Origin: Hydractinia symbiolongicarpus | Lineage: Eukaryota; Cnidaria; Hydrozoa; Anthoathecata; Hydractiniidae | Direction: 5' to 3' | Assembly: GCF_029227915.1 (NCBI RefSeq) | Contig: NC_079878.1 | Span: 30,841,501 to 30,905,500, forward strand | DNA length: 64,000 nt | In this document: positions 13,513-27,315 of the stretch, in pieces | Layout of the letters: every line of letters begins with the position of its first letter | How positions within the stretch are numbered: the first letter of the stretch is position 1 | Notes under the pieces: generated by a model | Databases searched by the model: none | What the model saw: the letters and a program-made list of their open reading frames with translations, nothing else | What the model was told of the DNA's origin: nothing | Position numbers and translations under genes: made by a program

Positions 13513-15136
13513 CGCATAAGACTTGTAGTCTTCAAAAGTGTTTTCATTTTTGATGAGACGCAAAATAAAAGAAGTTTAATCGCCGTTAAACGAAAACCCG
13601 TGATTTCCCGTAAATCCCGGACTCGGCCCGTATAGTCAAAAGTATACAAAGAAAATATCCAGGGAGTAAACACATTTCCCGAAGGATTTTTTAAAGTATT
13701 TTTTCACCACTAAAACGCATGAGACTTGTAGTTTTCAAAAATGTTTTCATTTTTAATGAGACGCTGAATAAAAGAAGTTTAATCGCCGGCAAACGAAAAC
13801 CCGCATATATCCGTAAATCCCGGACTCGGCCCGTACAGCCAAAAGTATACAAAGAAAGTACCCAGGGAGTAAGCTCATTTCCCGAACGATTTTTTAAATT
13901 ATTTTTTCACCACTAAAACACATGAGACTTGTAGTTTTCAAAAGTGTTTTCATTTTTAATGAGACGCTGAATAAAAGAAATTTAATCGCCGGCAAACGAA
14001 AACCCGCGATTTCCCGTAAATCCCGGACTCGGCCCGTATAGTACAAAGTATACAAAGAAAGTACTCAGGAAGTAAACTCATTTCCCGAACGATTTTTTAA
14101 ATTATTTTTTCAACACTAAAACGCATGAGACTTGTAGTTTTTAAAAATGTTTTCATTTTTGATGAGACGCTTAATGAAAGAGGTTTAATCGCCGGCAAAC
14201 GAAAACCCGCGATTTCCCGTAAATCCCGGGCTTAGCCCGTATAGTCGAATGTATACAAAGAAAGTACCCTGTGAGTAAACTCATTTCCAGAACGAATTTT
14301 TAAATTATCTTTTCACCACTAAAGCGCATGAGACTTGTAGTTTTCAAAAATGTTTTCATTTTTAATGAGACGCTGAATAAAAGAAGTTTAATCGCCGGCA
14401 AACGAAAACCCGCACATATCCGTAAATCCCGGACTCGGCCCGTACAGCCAAAAGTATACAAAGAAAGTACCCAGGGAGTAAGCTCATTTCCCGAACGATT
14501 TTTTAAATTATTTTTTCACCACTAAAACACATGAGACTTGTAGTTTTCAAAAATGTTTTCATTTTTAATGAGACGCTGAATAAAAGAAATTTAATCGCCG
14601 GCAAACGAAAACCCGCGATTTCCCGTAAATCCCGGACTCGGCTCGTATAGTACAAAGTATACAAAGAAAGTACTCAGGAAGTAAACTCATTTCCCGAACG
14701 ATTTTTTAAATTATTTTTTCAACACTAAAACGCATGAGACTTGTAGTTTTTAAAAATGTTTTCATTTTTGATGAGACGCTTAATGAAAGAGGTTTAATCG
14801 CCGGCAAACGAAAACCCGCGATTTCCCGTAAATCCCGGGCTTAGCCCGTATAGTCGAATGTATACAAAGAAAGTACCCTGTGAGTAAACTCATTTCCAGA
14901 ACGAATTTTTAAATTATCTTTTCACCACTAAAACGCATCAGACTTGTAATTTTCAAAAATGTTTTCATTTTTAATGAGACGCGGAATAAAAGAAGTTTAA
15001 TCGCCGGCAAACGAAAACCCGCGATTTCCCGTAAATCCCGGACTCGGACCGTATAGTCAATAGTATACAAAGAAAATACCCAGGGAGTAAACTCATTTCC
15101 CGAACGATTTTTTAAATTATTTTTTCACCACTAAAA
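12905..15136 (+). repeat. Long-range duplicated block, partner of 31172-33403
   Basis: Eleven monomers (2232 bp) match 31172-33403 at a constant offset of 18,267 bp. They share the CATTCTTG, CATATTTG, CTTCAAAAGTG with GACGCAAAATAAAAG, CACATATCC-type and TTGTAATTTTC units in the same order. The match stops at both ends inside continuing satellite. The block overlaps the local HORs at 12702-13512 and 14325-16354. Confidence 0.82.
13513..14324 (+). repeat. Four monomers between HOR blocks
   Basis: These are four 203-bp units of the left-array types: CTTCAAAAGTG, CGCATATATCC/GTACAGCC, GTACAAAG and GGCTTAGCCC. They have no tandem partner next to them but match 31780-32591 in order. Only satellite is present. 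Confidence 0.82.
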
Positions 15137-16354
15137 CACATGAGACTTGTAGTTTTCAAAAATGTTTTCATTTTTAATGAGACGCTGAATAAAAGAGGTT
15201 TAATCGCCGGCAAACGAAAACCCGCGATTTCCCGTAAATCCCGGACTCGGCCCGTATAGTACAAAGTATACAAAGAAAGTACCCTGTGAGTAAACTCATT
15301 TCCAGAAAGATTTTTTAAATTATCTTTTCACCACTAAAACGCATGAGACTTGTAGCTTTTAAAAAATCTTTTCATTTTTGATAAGACGCGAAATAAAAGA
15401 AGTTTAATTGCCGGAAACGAAAACCCGCGATTTCCCGTTAATCCCGGACTCGGCCCGTATAGTCAAAAGTATACAAAGAAAATACCCAGGGAGTAAACTC
15501 ATTTCCTGAACGATTTTTTAAATTATTTTTTCACCACTAAGACGTATGAGACTTGTAATTTTCAAAAATGTTTTCATTTTTGATGAGACGCTGTATAAAA
15601 GAAGTTTAATCGCCGGCAAACGAAAACCCGCGATTTCCCGTAAATCCTGGACTCGGCCCGTATAGTCAAAAGTATACAAAGAAAATACGCAGGGAGTAAA
15701 CTTATTTCCAGAACGATTTTTTAAATTATCTTTTCACCACTAAAACGCATGAGACTTGTAGTTTTCAAAAATGTTTTCATTTTTGATGAGACGCTGAATA
15801 AAAGAGGTTTAATCGCCGGCAAACGAAAACCCGCGATTTCCCGTAAATCCCAGGCTTGGCCCGTATAGTCGAATGTATACAAAGAAAGTACCCAGGGAGT
15901 AAACTCATTTCCAGAACGATTTTTTAAATTATCTGTTCACCACTAAAACGCATGAGACTTGTAGCTTTCAAAAATGTTTTCATTTTTGATAAGACGCGGA
16001 ATAAAAGAAGTTTAATCGCCGGAAACGAAAACCCGCGATTTCCCGTTAATCCCGGACTCGGCCCGTATAGTCAAAAGTATACAAAGAAAACACCCATGGA
16101 GTAAACTCATTTCCTGAACGATTTTTTAAATTATTTTTTCACCACTAAGACGTATGAGACTTGTAGTTTTCAAAAATGTTTTCATTTTTGATGAGACGCT
16201 GAATAAAAAAAAGTTTAATCGCCGGCAAACGAAAACCCGCGATTTCCCGTAAATCCTGGACTCGGCCCGTATAGTCAAAAGTATACAAAGAAAATACGCA
16301 GGGAGTAAACTCATTTCCAGAACGATTTTTTAAATTATCTTTTCACCACTAAAG
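14325..16354 (+). repeat. Ten-monomer HOR, copy 1 (2030 bp)
   Basis: This tandem unit repeats at offset 2030, exactly 10 x 203. A rare marker is ACGCATCAGACTTGTAAT, whose GACTTGTAAT begins at 14941 and 16971. Other markers are the CTTTTAAAAAATC start of one monomer and a GAATAAAAAAAAG unit near the end. The last six monomers are the recurrent module also listed at 15137. Confidence 0.9.
15137..16354 (+). repeat. Recurrent six-monomer module, copy 1
   Basis: The monomer order is: CACATGAG with AAAAGAGG; TAGCTTTT with CGCGAAATAAAAG; CTGTATAAAAG; AAAAGAGG with CCAGGCTTGG; TAGCTTTC with GATAAGACGCGG; and GAATAAAAAAAAG. The order recurs at 17167, 22039, 34823 and 40299, inside different surroundings each time. 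Confidence 0.85.
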
Positions 16355-18384
16355 CGCATGAGACTTGTAGTTTTCAAAAATGTTTTCATTTTTAATGAGA
16401 CGCTGAATAAAAGAAGTTTAATCGCCGGCAAACGAAAATCCGCACATATTCGTAAATCCCGGACTCGGCCCGTACAGCCAAAAGTATACAAAGAAAGTAC
16501 CCAGGGAGTAAGCTCATTTCCCGAACGATTTTTTAAATTATTTTTTCACCACTAAAACACATGAGACTTGTAGTTTTCAAAAATGTTTTCATTTTTAATG
16601 AGACGCTGAATAAAAGAAATTTAATCGCCGGCAAACGAAAACCCGCGATTTCCCGTAAATCCCGGACTCGGCTCGTATAGTACAAAGTATACAAAGAAAG
16701 TACTCAGGAAGTAAACTCATTTCCCGAACGATTTTTTAAATTATTTTTTCAACACTAAAACGCATGAGACTTGTAGTTTTTAAAAATGTTTTCATTTTTG
16801 ATGAGACGCTTAATGAAAGAGGTTTAATCGCCGGCAAACGAAAACCCGCGATTTCCCGTAAATCCCGGGCTTAGCCCGTATAGTCGAATGTATACAAAGA
16901 AAGTACCCTGTGAGTAAACTCATTTCCAGAACGAATTTTTAAATTATCTTTTCACCACTAAAACGCATCAGACTTGTAATTTTCAAAAATGTTTTCATTT
17001 TTAATGAGACGCGGAATAAAAGAAGTTTAATCGCCGGCAAACGAAAACCCGCGATTTCCCGTAAATCCCGGACTCGGACCGTATAGTCAATAGTATACAA
17101 AGAAAATACCCAGGGAGTAAACTCATTTCCCGAACGATTTTTTAAATTATTTTTTCACCACTAAAACACATGAGACTTGTAGTTTTCAAAAATGTTTTCA
17201 TTTTTAATGAGACGCTGAATAAAAGAGGTTTAATCGCCGGCAAACGAAAACCCGCGATTTCCCGTAAATCCCGGACTCGGCCCGTATAGTACAAAGTATA
17301 CAAAGAAAGTACCCTGTGAGTAAACTCATTTCCAGAAAGATTTTTTAAATTATCTTTTCACCACTAAAACGCATGAGACTTGTAGCTTTTAAAAAATCTT
17401 TTCATTTTTGATAAGACGCGAAATAAAAGAAGTTTAATTGCCGGAAACGAAAACCCGCGATTTCCCGTTAATCCCGGACTCGGCCCGTATAGTCAAAAGT
17501 ATACAAAGAAAATACCCAGGGAGTAAACTCATTTCCTGAACGATTTTTTAAATTATTTTTTCACCACTAAGACGTATGAGACTTGTAATTTTCAAAAATG
17601 TTTTCATTTTTGATGAGACGCTGTATAAAAGAAGTTTAATCGCCGGCAAACGAAAACCCGCGATTTCCCGTAAATCCTGGACTCGGCCCGTATAGTCAAA
17701 AGTATACAAAGAAAATACGCAGGGAGTAAACTTATTTCCAGAACGATTTTTTAAATTATCTTTTCACCACTAAAACGCATGAGACTTGTAGTTTTCAAAA
17801 ATGTTTTCATTTTTGATGAGACGCTGAATAAAAGAGGTTTAATCGCCGGCAAACGAAAACCCGCGATTTCCCGTAAATCCCAGGCTTGGCCCGTATAGTC
17901 GAATGTATACAAAGAAAGTACCCAGGGAGTAAACTCATTTCCAGAACGATTTTTTAAATTATCTGTTCACCACTAAAACGCATGAGACTTGTAGCTTTCA
18001 AAAATGTTTTCATTTTTGATAAGACGCGGAATAAAAGAAGTTTAATCGCCGGAAACGAAAACCCGCGATTTCCAGTTAATCCCGGACTCGGCCCGTATAG
18101 TCAAAAGTATACAAAGAAAACACCCAGGGAGTAAACTCATTTCCTGAACGATTTTTTAAATTATTTTTTCACCACTAAGACGTATGAGACTTGTAGTTTT
18201 CAAAAATGTTTTCATTTTTGATGAGACGCTGAATAAAAAAAAGTTTAATCGCCGGCAAACGAAAACCCGCGATTTCCCGTAAATCCTGGACTCGGCCCGT
18301 ATAGTCAAAAGTATACAAAGAAAATACGCAGGGAGTAAACTCATTTCCAGAACGATTTTTTAAATTATCTTTTCACCACTAAAA
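16355..18384 (+). repeat. Ten-monomer HOR, copy 2 (2030 bp)
   Basis: This is the second tandem copy of 14325-16354. Differences seen are AAAATCCGCACATATTCG in the first monomer, TTTCCAGTTAAT for TTTCCCGTTAAT and CCCAGGGAG for CCCATGGAG. The pattern changes at 18385, where CAGGAATG-type monomers begin to appear. Confidence 0.9.
17167..18384 (+). repeat. Recurrent six-monomer module, copy 2
   Basis: This is the same six-monomer order as 15137-16354, carried along by the ten-monomer tandem duplication. Together with the following four monomers (to 19197) it matches 22039-24067 at an offset of about 4870 bp. Confidence 0.85.
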
Positions 18385-19603
18385 CGCATGAGACTTGTAG
18401 TTTTCAAAAATGTTTTCATTTTTGATGAGAGGCTGAATAAAAGATGTTTAATCGCCGGCAAACGAAAACCCGCGATTTCCCGTAAATCCCGGACTCGGCC
18501 CGTATAGTCAAAAGTATACAAAGAAAGTACCCAGGGAGTAAACTCATTTCCCGAACGATTTTTTAAATTATTTTTTCACCACTAAAACGCATGAGACTTG
18601 TAGTTTTCAGGAATGTTTTCATTTTTCATGAGACGCTTAATGAAAGAAGTTTAATCGCCAGCAAACGAAAAGCCGCGATTTCCCGTAAATCCCGGGCTTG
18701 GCCCGTATAGTCGAATGTATACAAAGAAAGTACCCTGTGAGTAAACTCATTTCCCGAACAATTTTTTAAATTATTTTTTCACCACTAAAACGCATGAGAC
18801 TTGTAGTTCTCAAAAATGTTTTCATTTTTGATGAGACACTGAATAAAAGAAGTTTAATCGCCGGCAAACAAAAACCCGCGATTTCCCGTAAATCCCGTGC
18901 TTGGTTCGTATAGTCGAGTACATACAAAGAAAGTACCCTGTGAGTAAACTCATTTCCCGAACGATTTTTTAAATTATTTTTTCACCACTAAAACGCATGA
19001 GACTTGTAGTTTTCAAAAATGTTTTCATTTTTGATGAGACTCTTAATAAAAGAAGTTTAATCGCCGGCAAACGAAAACCCGCGAATTCCCGTAAATCCTG
19101 GACTCGGCCCGTATAGTCAAAAGTATACAAAGAAAATACCCAGGGAGTAAACACATTTCCCGAACGATTTTTTAACTTACTTTTTTCACCACTAAAACGC
19201 ATGAGACTTGTAGTATTCAAAAATGTTTTCATTTTTGATGAGACGCTGAATAAAAGATGTTTAATCGCCGGCAAACGAAAACCCGCGATTTCCCGTAAAT
19301 CCCGGACTCGGCCCGTATAATCAAAAGTATACAAAGAAAGTACCCAGGGAGTAAACTCATTTCCCGAACGATTTTTTAAATTATTTTTTCACCACTAAAA
19401 CGCATGAGACTTGTAGTTTTCAGGAATGTTTTCATTTTTGATGAGACGCTTAATGAAAGAAGTTTAATCGCCAGCAAACGAAAAGCCGCGATTTCCCGTA
19501 AATCCCGGGTTTGGCCCGTATAGTCGAATGTATACAAGGAAAGTACCCTGTGAGTAAACTCATTTCCCGAACAATTTTTTAAATTATGTTTTCACCACTA
19601 AAA
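18385..19603 (+). repeat. Six monomers, first CAGGAATG-type units
   Basis: CAGGAATG monomers first appear here (18608), in units of the GGGCTTGG/GTCGAATG class. One monomer ending near 19197 is 204 bp because of an extra T in TTACTTTTTTCACC. That keeps two neighbouring monomers in one frame and produces a 121-codon minus-strand open frame at 18969-19334. I regard this frame as incidental. Confidence 0.82.
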
Positions 19604-21836
19604 CGCATGAGACTTGTAGTTTTCAGGAATGTTTTCATTTTTCATGAGACGCTTAATGAAAGATGTTTAATCGCCAGCAAACGAAAAGCCGCGATTTCCC
19701 GTAAATCCCGGGCTTGGCCCGTATAGTCGAATGTATACAAAGAAAGTACCCTGTGAGTAAACTCATTTCCCTAACAATTTTTTAAATTATTTTTTCACCA
19801 CTAAAACGCATGAGACTTGTAGTTCTCAAAAATGTTTTCATTTTTGATGAGACACTGAATAAAAGAAGTTTAATCGCCGGCAAACAAAAACCCGCGATTT
19901 CCCGTAAATGCCGTGCTTGGTTCGTATAGTCGAGTACATACAAAGAAAGTACCCTGTGAGTAAACTCATTTCCAGAACGATTTTTTAAATTATCTTTTCA
20001 CCACTAAAACGCATGAGACTTGTAGTTTTCAAAAATGTTTTCATTTTTGATGAGACTCTTAATAAAAGAAGTTTAATCGCCGGCAAACGAAAACCCGCGA
20101 ATTCCCGTAAATCCTGGACTCGGCCCGTATAGTCAAAAGTATACAAAGAAAATACCCAGGGAGTAAACACATTTCCCGAACGATTTTTTAAATTACTTTT
20201 TCACCACTAAAACGCATGAGACTTGTAGTTTTCAAAAATGTTTTCATTTTTGATGAGACGCTGAATAAAAGAAGTTTAATCGCCGGCAAACGAAAACCCG
20301 CGATTTCCCGTAAATCCTGGACTCGGCCCGTATAGTCAAAAGTATAAAAAGAAAATACGCAGGGAGTAAACTCATTTCCAGAACGATTTTTTAAATTATC
20401 TTTTCACCACTAAAACGCATGAGACTTGTAGTATTCAAAAATGTTTTCATTTTTGATGAGACGCTGAATAAAAGATGTTTAATCGCCGGCAAACCAAAAC
20501 CCGCGATTTCCCGTAAATCCCGGACTCGGCCCGTATAATCAAAAGTATACAAAGAAAGTACCCAGGGAGTAAACTCATTTCCCGAACGATTTTTTAAATT
20601 ATTTTTTCACCACTAAAACGCATGAGACTTGTAGTTTTCAGGAATGTTTTCATTTTTGATGAGACGCTTAATGAAAGAAGTTTAATCGCCAGCAAACGAA
20701 AAGCCGCGATTTCCCGTAAATCCCGGGTTTGGCCCGTATAGTCGAATGTATACAAGGAAAGTACCCTGTGAGTAAACTCATTTCCCGAACAATTTTTTAA
20801 ATTATTTTTTCACCACTAAAACGCATGAGACTTGTAGTTTTCAAAAATGTTTTCATTTTTGATGAGACTCTTAATGAAAGAAGTTTAATCGCCGGCAAAC
20901 GAAATCCCGCGATTTTCCGTAAATGCCGTGCTTGGCCCGTATAGTCGAGTATATACAAAGAAAGTACCCTGTGAGTAAACTCATTTCCAGAACGATTTTT
21001 TAAATTATCTTTTAACCACTAAAACGCATGAGACTTGTAGTTTTTAAAAATGTTTTCATTTTTGATGAGACGCGGAATAAAAGAAGTTTAATCGCCGGCA
21101 AACGAAAACCCGCGATTTCCCGTTAATCCCGGACTCGGCCCGTATAGTCAAAAGTATACAAAGAAAAAACGCAGGGAGTAAACTCATTTTCCGAACGATT
21201 TTTTAAATTATTTTTTCACCACTAAAACGCATGAGACTTGTAGTTTTCAGGAATGTTTTCATTTTTGATGAGACGCTGAATGAAAGAAGTTTAATCGCCG
21301 GCAAACGAAAACCCGCGATTTTCCGTAAATCCCGGGCTTGGCTCGTATAGTCGAATGTATACAAAGAAAGTACCCTGTGAGTAAACTCATTTCCCGAACG
21401 ATTTTTTAAATTATTTTTTCACCACTAAAACGCATGAGACTTGTAGTTTTCAAAAATGTTTTCATTTTTGATGAGACGCTGAATATAAGAAGTTTAATCG
21501 CCGGCAAACAAAAACCCGCGATTTCCCGTAAATCCCGTGCTTGGCCCGTATAGTCGAGTACATACAAAGAAAGTACCCTGTGAGTAAACTCATTTCCAGA
21601 ACGATTTTTTAAATTATCTTTTCACCACTAAAACGCATGAGACTTGTAGTTTTCAAAAATGTTTTCATTTTTGATGAGACTTTGAATAAAAGAAGTTTAA
21701 TCGCCGGCAAACGAAAACCCGCGAATTCCCGTAAATCCTGGACTCGGCCCGTATATTCAAAAGTATACAAAGAAAATACCCAGGGAGTAAACACATTTCC
21801 CGAACGATTTTTTAAATTATTTTTTCGCCACTAAAA
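19604..21836 (+). repeat. Recurrent eleven-monomer block, copy 1 (2233 bp)
   Basis: Exactly 11 x 203 bp, matching 24880-27112, 27722-29954 and 42733-44965. Markers in order are CATTTTTCATGAG, GTTCTCAAAAATG or a variant, GAGACTCTTAATAAAAG, GTAGTATTC, GGGTTTGG with ACAAGGAAAG, CTTTTAACCAC, GAATATAAG and a TTTTTCGCCAC end. Confidence 0.87.
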
Positions 21837-22038
21837 CGCATGAGACTTGTAGTTTTCAGGAATGTTTTCATATTTGATGAGACGCTGAATAAAAGAAGTT
21901 TAATCGCCGGCAAACGATAACCCGCAAATTCCCGTAATCCCGGACTCGGCTCGAATAGCCAAAAGTATACAAAGAAAGTACCCAGGGAATAAACTCATTT
22001 TCCGAACGATTTTTTAAATTATTTTTTCACCACTAAAA
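21837..22038 (+). repeat. Single 202-bp monomer at a block junction
   Basis: This unit starts as a CAGGAATG type but continues as the CATATTTG/CCCGTAATCCC type. It therefore looks like a hybrid made where the eleven-monomer block joins the recurrent six-monomer module at 22039. Confidence 0.75.
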
Positions 22039-23254
22039 CACATGAGACTTGTAGTTTTCAAAAATGTTTTCATTTTTAATGAGACGCTGAATAAAAGAGG
22101 TTTAATCGCCGGCAAACGAAAACCCGCGATTTCCCGTAAATCCCGGACTCGGCCCGTATAGTACAAAGTATACAAAGAAAGTACCCTGTGAGTAAACTCA
22201 TTTCCAGAAAGATTTTTTAAATTATCTTTTCACCACTAAAACGCATGAGACTTGTAGCTTTCAAAAATCTTTTCATTTTTGATAAGACGCGAAATAAAAG
22301 AAGTTTAATCGCCGGAAACGAAAACCCGCGATTTCCCGTTAATCCCGGACTCGGCCCGTATAGTCAAAAGTATACAAAGAAAATACCCAGGGAGTAAACT
22401 CATTTCCTGAACGATTTTTTAAATTATTTTTTCACCACTAAGACGTATGAGACTTGTAATTTTCAAAAATGTTTTCATTTTTGATGAGACGCTGTATAAA
22501 AGAAGTTTAATCGCCGGCAAACGAAAACCCGCGATTTCCCGTAAATCCTGGACTCGGCCCGTATAGTCAAAAGTATACAAAGAAAATACGGAGGGAGTAA
22601 ACTCATTTCCAGAACGATTTTTTAAATTATCTTTTCACCACTAAAACGCATGAGACTTGTAGTTTTCAAAAATGTTTTCATTTTTGATGAGACGCTGAAT
22701 AAAAGAGGTTTAATCGCCGGCAAACGAAAACCCGCGATTTCCCGTAAATCCCAGGCTTGGCCCGTATAGTCGAATGTATACAAAGAAAGTACCCAGGGAG
22801 TAAACTCATTTCCGGAACGATTTTTTAAATTATCTGTTCACCACTAAAACGCATGAGACTTGTAGCTTTCAAAAATGTTTTCATTTTTGATAAGACGCGG
22901 AATAAAAGAAGTTTAATCGCCGGAAACGAAAACCCGCGATTTCCCGTTAATCCCGGACTCGGCCCGTATAGTCAAAAGTATACAAAGAAAATACCCATGG
23001 AGTAAACTCATTTCCTGAACGATTTTTTAAATTGTTTTTTCACCACTAAGACGTATAAGACTTGTAGTTTTCAAAAATGTTTTCATTTTTGATGAGACGC
23101 TGAATAAAAAAAGTTTAATCGCCGGCAAACGAAAACCCGCGATTTCCCGAAAATCCTGGACTCGGCCCGTATAGTCAAAAGTATACAAAGAAAATACGCA
23201 GGGAGTAAACTCATTTCCAGAACGATTTTTTAAATTATCTTTTCACCACTAAAA
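22039..23254 (+). repeat. Recurrent six-monomer module, copy 3
   Basis: This has the same order as 15137-16354, with TAGCTTTC in the second unit and one A fewer in GAATAAAAAAAG. It is followed by the same neighbours as copy 2, so the shared block extends to 24067. Confidence 0.84.
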
Positions 23255-24473
23255 CGCATGAGACTTGTAGTTTTCAAAAATGTTTTCATTTTTGATGAGA
23301 GGCTGAATAAAAGATGTTTAATCGCCGGCAAACGAAAACCCGCGATTTCCCGTAAATCCCGGACTCGGCCCGTATAGTCAAAAGTATACAAAGAAAGTAC
23401 CCAGGGAGTAAACTCATTTCCCGAACGATTTTTTAAATTATTTTTTCACCACTAAAACGCATGAGACTTGTAGTTTTCAGGAATGTTTTCATTTTTCATG
23501 AGACGCTTAATGAAAGAAGTTTAATCGCCAGAAAACGAAAAGCCGCGATTTCCCGTAAATCCCGGGCTTGGCCCGTATAGTCGAATGTATACAAAGAAAG
23601 TACCCTGTGAGTAAACTCATTTCCCGAACAATTTTTTAAATTATTTTTTCACCACTAAAACGCATGAGACTTGTAGTTCTCAAAAATGTTTTCATTTTTG
23701 ATGAGACACTGAATAAAAGAAGTTTAATCGCCGGCAAACAAAAACCCGCGATTTCCCGTAAATCCCGTGCTTGGTTCGTATAGTCGAGTACATACAAAGA
23801 AAGTACCCTGTGAGTAAACTCATTTCCAGAACGATTTTTTAAATTATCTTTTCACCACTAAAACGCATGAGACTTGTAGTTTTCAAAAATGTTTTCATTT
23901 TTGATGAGACTCTTAATAAAAGAAGTTTAATCGCCGGCAAACGAAAACCCGCGAATTCCCGTAAATCCTGGACTCGGCCCGTATAGTCAAAAGTATACAA
24001 AGAAAATACCCAGGGAGTAAACACATTTCCCGAACGATTTTTTAAATTACTTTTTTCACGACTAAAACGCATGAGACTTGTAGTTTTCAAAAATGTTTTC
24101 ATTTTTGATGAGACGCTGATTAAAAGAAGTTTAATCGCCGGCAAACGAAAACCCGCGATTTCCCGTAAATCCTGGACTCGGCCCGTATAGTCAAAAGTAT
24201 ACAAAGAAAATACGCAGGGAGTAAACTCATTTCCAGAACGATTTTTTAAATTATCTTTTCACCACTAAAACGCATGAGACTTGTAGTATTCAAAAATGTT
24301 TTCATTTTTGATGAGACGCTGAATAAAAGATGTTTAATCGCCGGCAAACGAAAACCCGCGATTTCCCGTAAATCCCGGACTCGGCCCGTATAATCAAAAG
24401 TATACAAAGAAAGTACCCAGGGAGTAAACTCATTTCCCGAACGATTTTTTAAAATATTTTTTCACCACTAAAA
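23255..24473 (+). repeat. Six monomers after module copy 3
   Basis: The first four units (to 24067) match 18385-19197 at an offset of 4870 bp. The last two match 20213-20618. A 204-bp unit with TTACTTTTTTCACG again gives a two-monomer minus-strand frame (23839-24204), an incidental effect. Confidence 0.8.
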
Positions 24474-27315
24474 CGCATGAGACTTGTAGTTTTCAGGAAT
24501 GTTTTCATTTTTGATGAGACGCTTAATGAAAGAAGTTTAATCGCCAGCAAACGAAAAGCCGCGATTTCCCGTAAATCCCGGGTTTGGCCCGTATAGTCGA
24601 ATGTATACAAGGAAAGTACCCTGTGAGTAAACTCATTTCCCGAACAATTTTTTAAATTATTTTTTCACCACTAAAACGCATGAGACTTGTAGTTTTCAAA
24701 AATGTTTTCATTTTTGATGAGAGGCTGAATAAAAGATGTTTAATCACCGGCAAACGAAAACCCGCGATTTCCCGTAAATCCCGGACTCGGCCCGTATAGT
24801 CAAAAGTATACAAAGAAAGTACCCAGGGAGTAAACTCATTTCCCGAACAATTTTTTAAATTATTTTTTTACCACTAAAACGCATGAGACTTGTAGTTTTC
24901 AGGAATGTTTTCATTTTTCATGAGACACTTAATGAAAGAAGTTTAATCGCCAGCAAACGAAAAGCCGCGATTTCCCGTAAATCCCGGGCTTGGCCCGTAT
25001 AGTCGAATGTATACAAAGAAAGTACCCTGTGAGTAAACTCATTTCCCTAACAATTTTTTAAATTATATTTTCACCACTAAAACGCATGAGACTTGTATTT
25101 TTAAAAAATGTTTTCATTTTTGATGAGACACTGAATAAAAGAAGTTTAATCGCCGGCAAACAAAAACCCGCGATTTCCCGTAAATCCCGTGCTTGGTTCG
25201 TATAGTCGAGTACATACAAAGAAAGTACCCTGTGAGTAAACTCATTTCCAGAACGATTTTTTAAATTATCTTTTCACCACTAAAACGCATGAGACTTGTA
25301 GTTTTCAAAAATGTTTTCATTTTTGATGAGACTCTTAATAAAAGAAGTTTAATCGCCGGCAAACGAAAACCCGCGAATTCCCGTAAATCCTGGACTCGGC
25401 CCGTATAGTCAAAAGTATACAAAGAAAATACCCAGGGAGTAAACACATTTCCCGAACGATTTTTTAAATTACTTTTTCACCACTAAAACGCATGAGACTT
25501 GTAGTTTTCAAAAATGTTTTCATTTTTGATGAGACGCTGAATAAAAGAAGTTTAATCGCCGGCAAACGAAAACCCGCGATTTCCCGTAAATCCTGGACTC
25601 GGCCCGTATAGTCAAAAGTATACAAAGAAAATACGCAGGGAGTAAACTCATTTCCAGAACGATTTTTTAAATTATCTTTTCACCACTAAAACGCATGAGA
25701 CTTGTAGTATTCCAAAATGTTTTCATTTTTGATGAGACGCTGAATAAAAGATGTTTAATCGCCAGCAAACCAAAACCCGCGATTTCCCGTAAATCCCGGA
25801 CTCGGCCCGTATAATCAAAAGTATACAAAGAAAGTACCCAGGGAGTAAACTCATTTCCCGAACGATTTTTTAAATTATTTTTTCACCACTAAAACGCATG
25901 AGACTTGTAGTTTTCAGGAATGTTTTCATTTTTGATGAGACGCTTAATGAAAGAAGTTTAATCGCCAGCAAACGAAAAGCCGCAATTTCCCGTAAATCCC
26001 GGGTTTGGCCCGTATAGTCGAATGTATACAAGGAAAGTACCCTGTGAGTAAACTCATTTCCCGAACAATTTTTTAAATTATTTTTTCACCACTAAAACGC
26101 ATGAGACTTGTAGTTTTCAAAAATGTTTTCATTTTTGATGAGACTCTTAATGAAAGAAGTTTAATCGCCGGCAAACGAAATCCCGCGATTTTCCGTAAAT
26201 GCCGTGCTTGGCCCGTATAGTCGAGTATATACAAAGAAAGTACCCTGTGAGTAAACTCATTTCCAGAACGATTTTTTAAATTATCTTTTAACCACTAAAA
26301 CGCATGAGACTTGTAGTTTTTAAAAATGTTTTCATTTTTGATGAGACGCGGAATAAGAGAAGTTTAATCGCCGGCAAACGAAAACCCGCGATTTCCCGTT
26401 AATCCCGGACTCGGCCCGTATAGTCAAAAGTATACAAAGAAAATACGCAGGGAGTAAACTCATTTTCCGAACGATTTTTTAAATTATTTTTTCACCACTA
26501 AAACGCATGAGACTTGTAGTTTTCAGGAATGTTTTCATTTTTGATGAGACGCTGAATGAAAGAAGTTTAATCGCCGGCAAACGAAAACCCGCGATTTTCC
26601 GTAAATCCCGGGCTTGGCTCGTATAGTCGAATGTATACAAAGAAAGTACCCTGTGAGTAAACTCATTTCCCGAACGATTTTTTAAATTATTTTTTCACCA
26701 CTAAAACGCATGAGACTTGTAGTTTTCAAAAATGTTTTCATTTTTGATGAGACGCTGAATATAAGAAGTTTAATCGCCGGCAAACAAAAACCCGCGATTT
26801 CCCGTAAATCCCGTGCTTGGCCCGTATAGTCGAGTACATACAAAGAAAGTACCCTGTGAGTAAACTCATTTCCAGAACGATTTTTTAAATTATCTTTTCA
26901 CAACTAAAACGCATGAGACTTGTAGTTTTCAAAAATGTTTTCATTTTTGATGAGACTCTGAATAAAAGAAGTTTAATCGCCGGCAAACGAAAACCCGCGA
27001 ATTCCCGTAAATCCTGGACTCGGCCCGTATATTCAAAAGTATACAAAGAAAATACCCAGGGAGTAAACACATTTCCCGAACGATTTTTTAAATTATTTTT
27101 TCGCCACTAAAACGCATGAGACTTGTAGTTTTCAGGAATGTTTTCATTTTTGATGAGACGCTTAATGAAAGAAGTTTAATCGCCGGCAAACGAGAACCCG
27201 CGATTTCCCGTAAATCCCAGGCTTGGCCCGTATAGTCGAATGTATACAAAGAAAGTACCCTGTGAGTAAACTCATTTCTCGAAGGATTTTTTAAATTATT
27301 TTTTCACCACTAAAA
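24474..27315 (+). repeat. Fourteen-monomer HOR, copy 1 (2842 bp)
   Basis: Exactly 14 x 203 bp, followed at once by a second copy at offset 2842. Markers repeated at that offset include GAGAGGCTGAATAAAAG (24720 and 27562), GAGACTCTTAATAAAAG, CTTTTAACCAC, GAATATAAG and the TCGCCAC monomer end. It contains the eleven-monomer block at 24880-27112. Confidence 0.9.

Noticed and set aside
18969-19334. 121-codon minus-strand frame, also at 23839-24204
   Set aside because: It arises because one extra T makes a monomer 204 bp, a multiple of three, so two monomer frames join. The product is simply the monomer frame twice.
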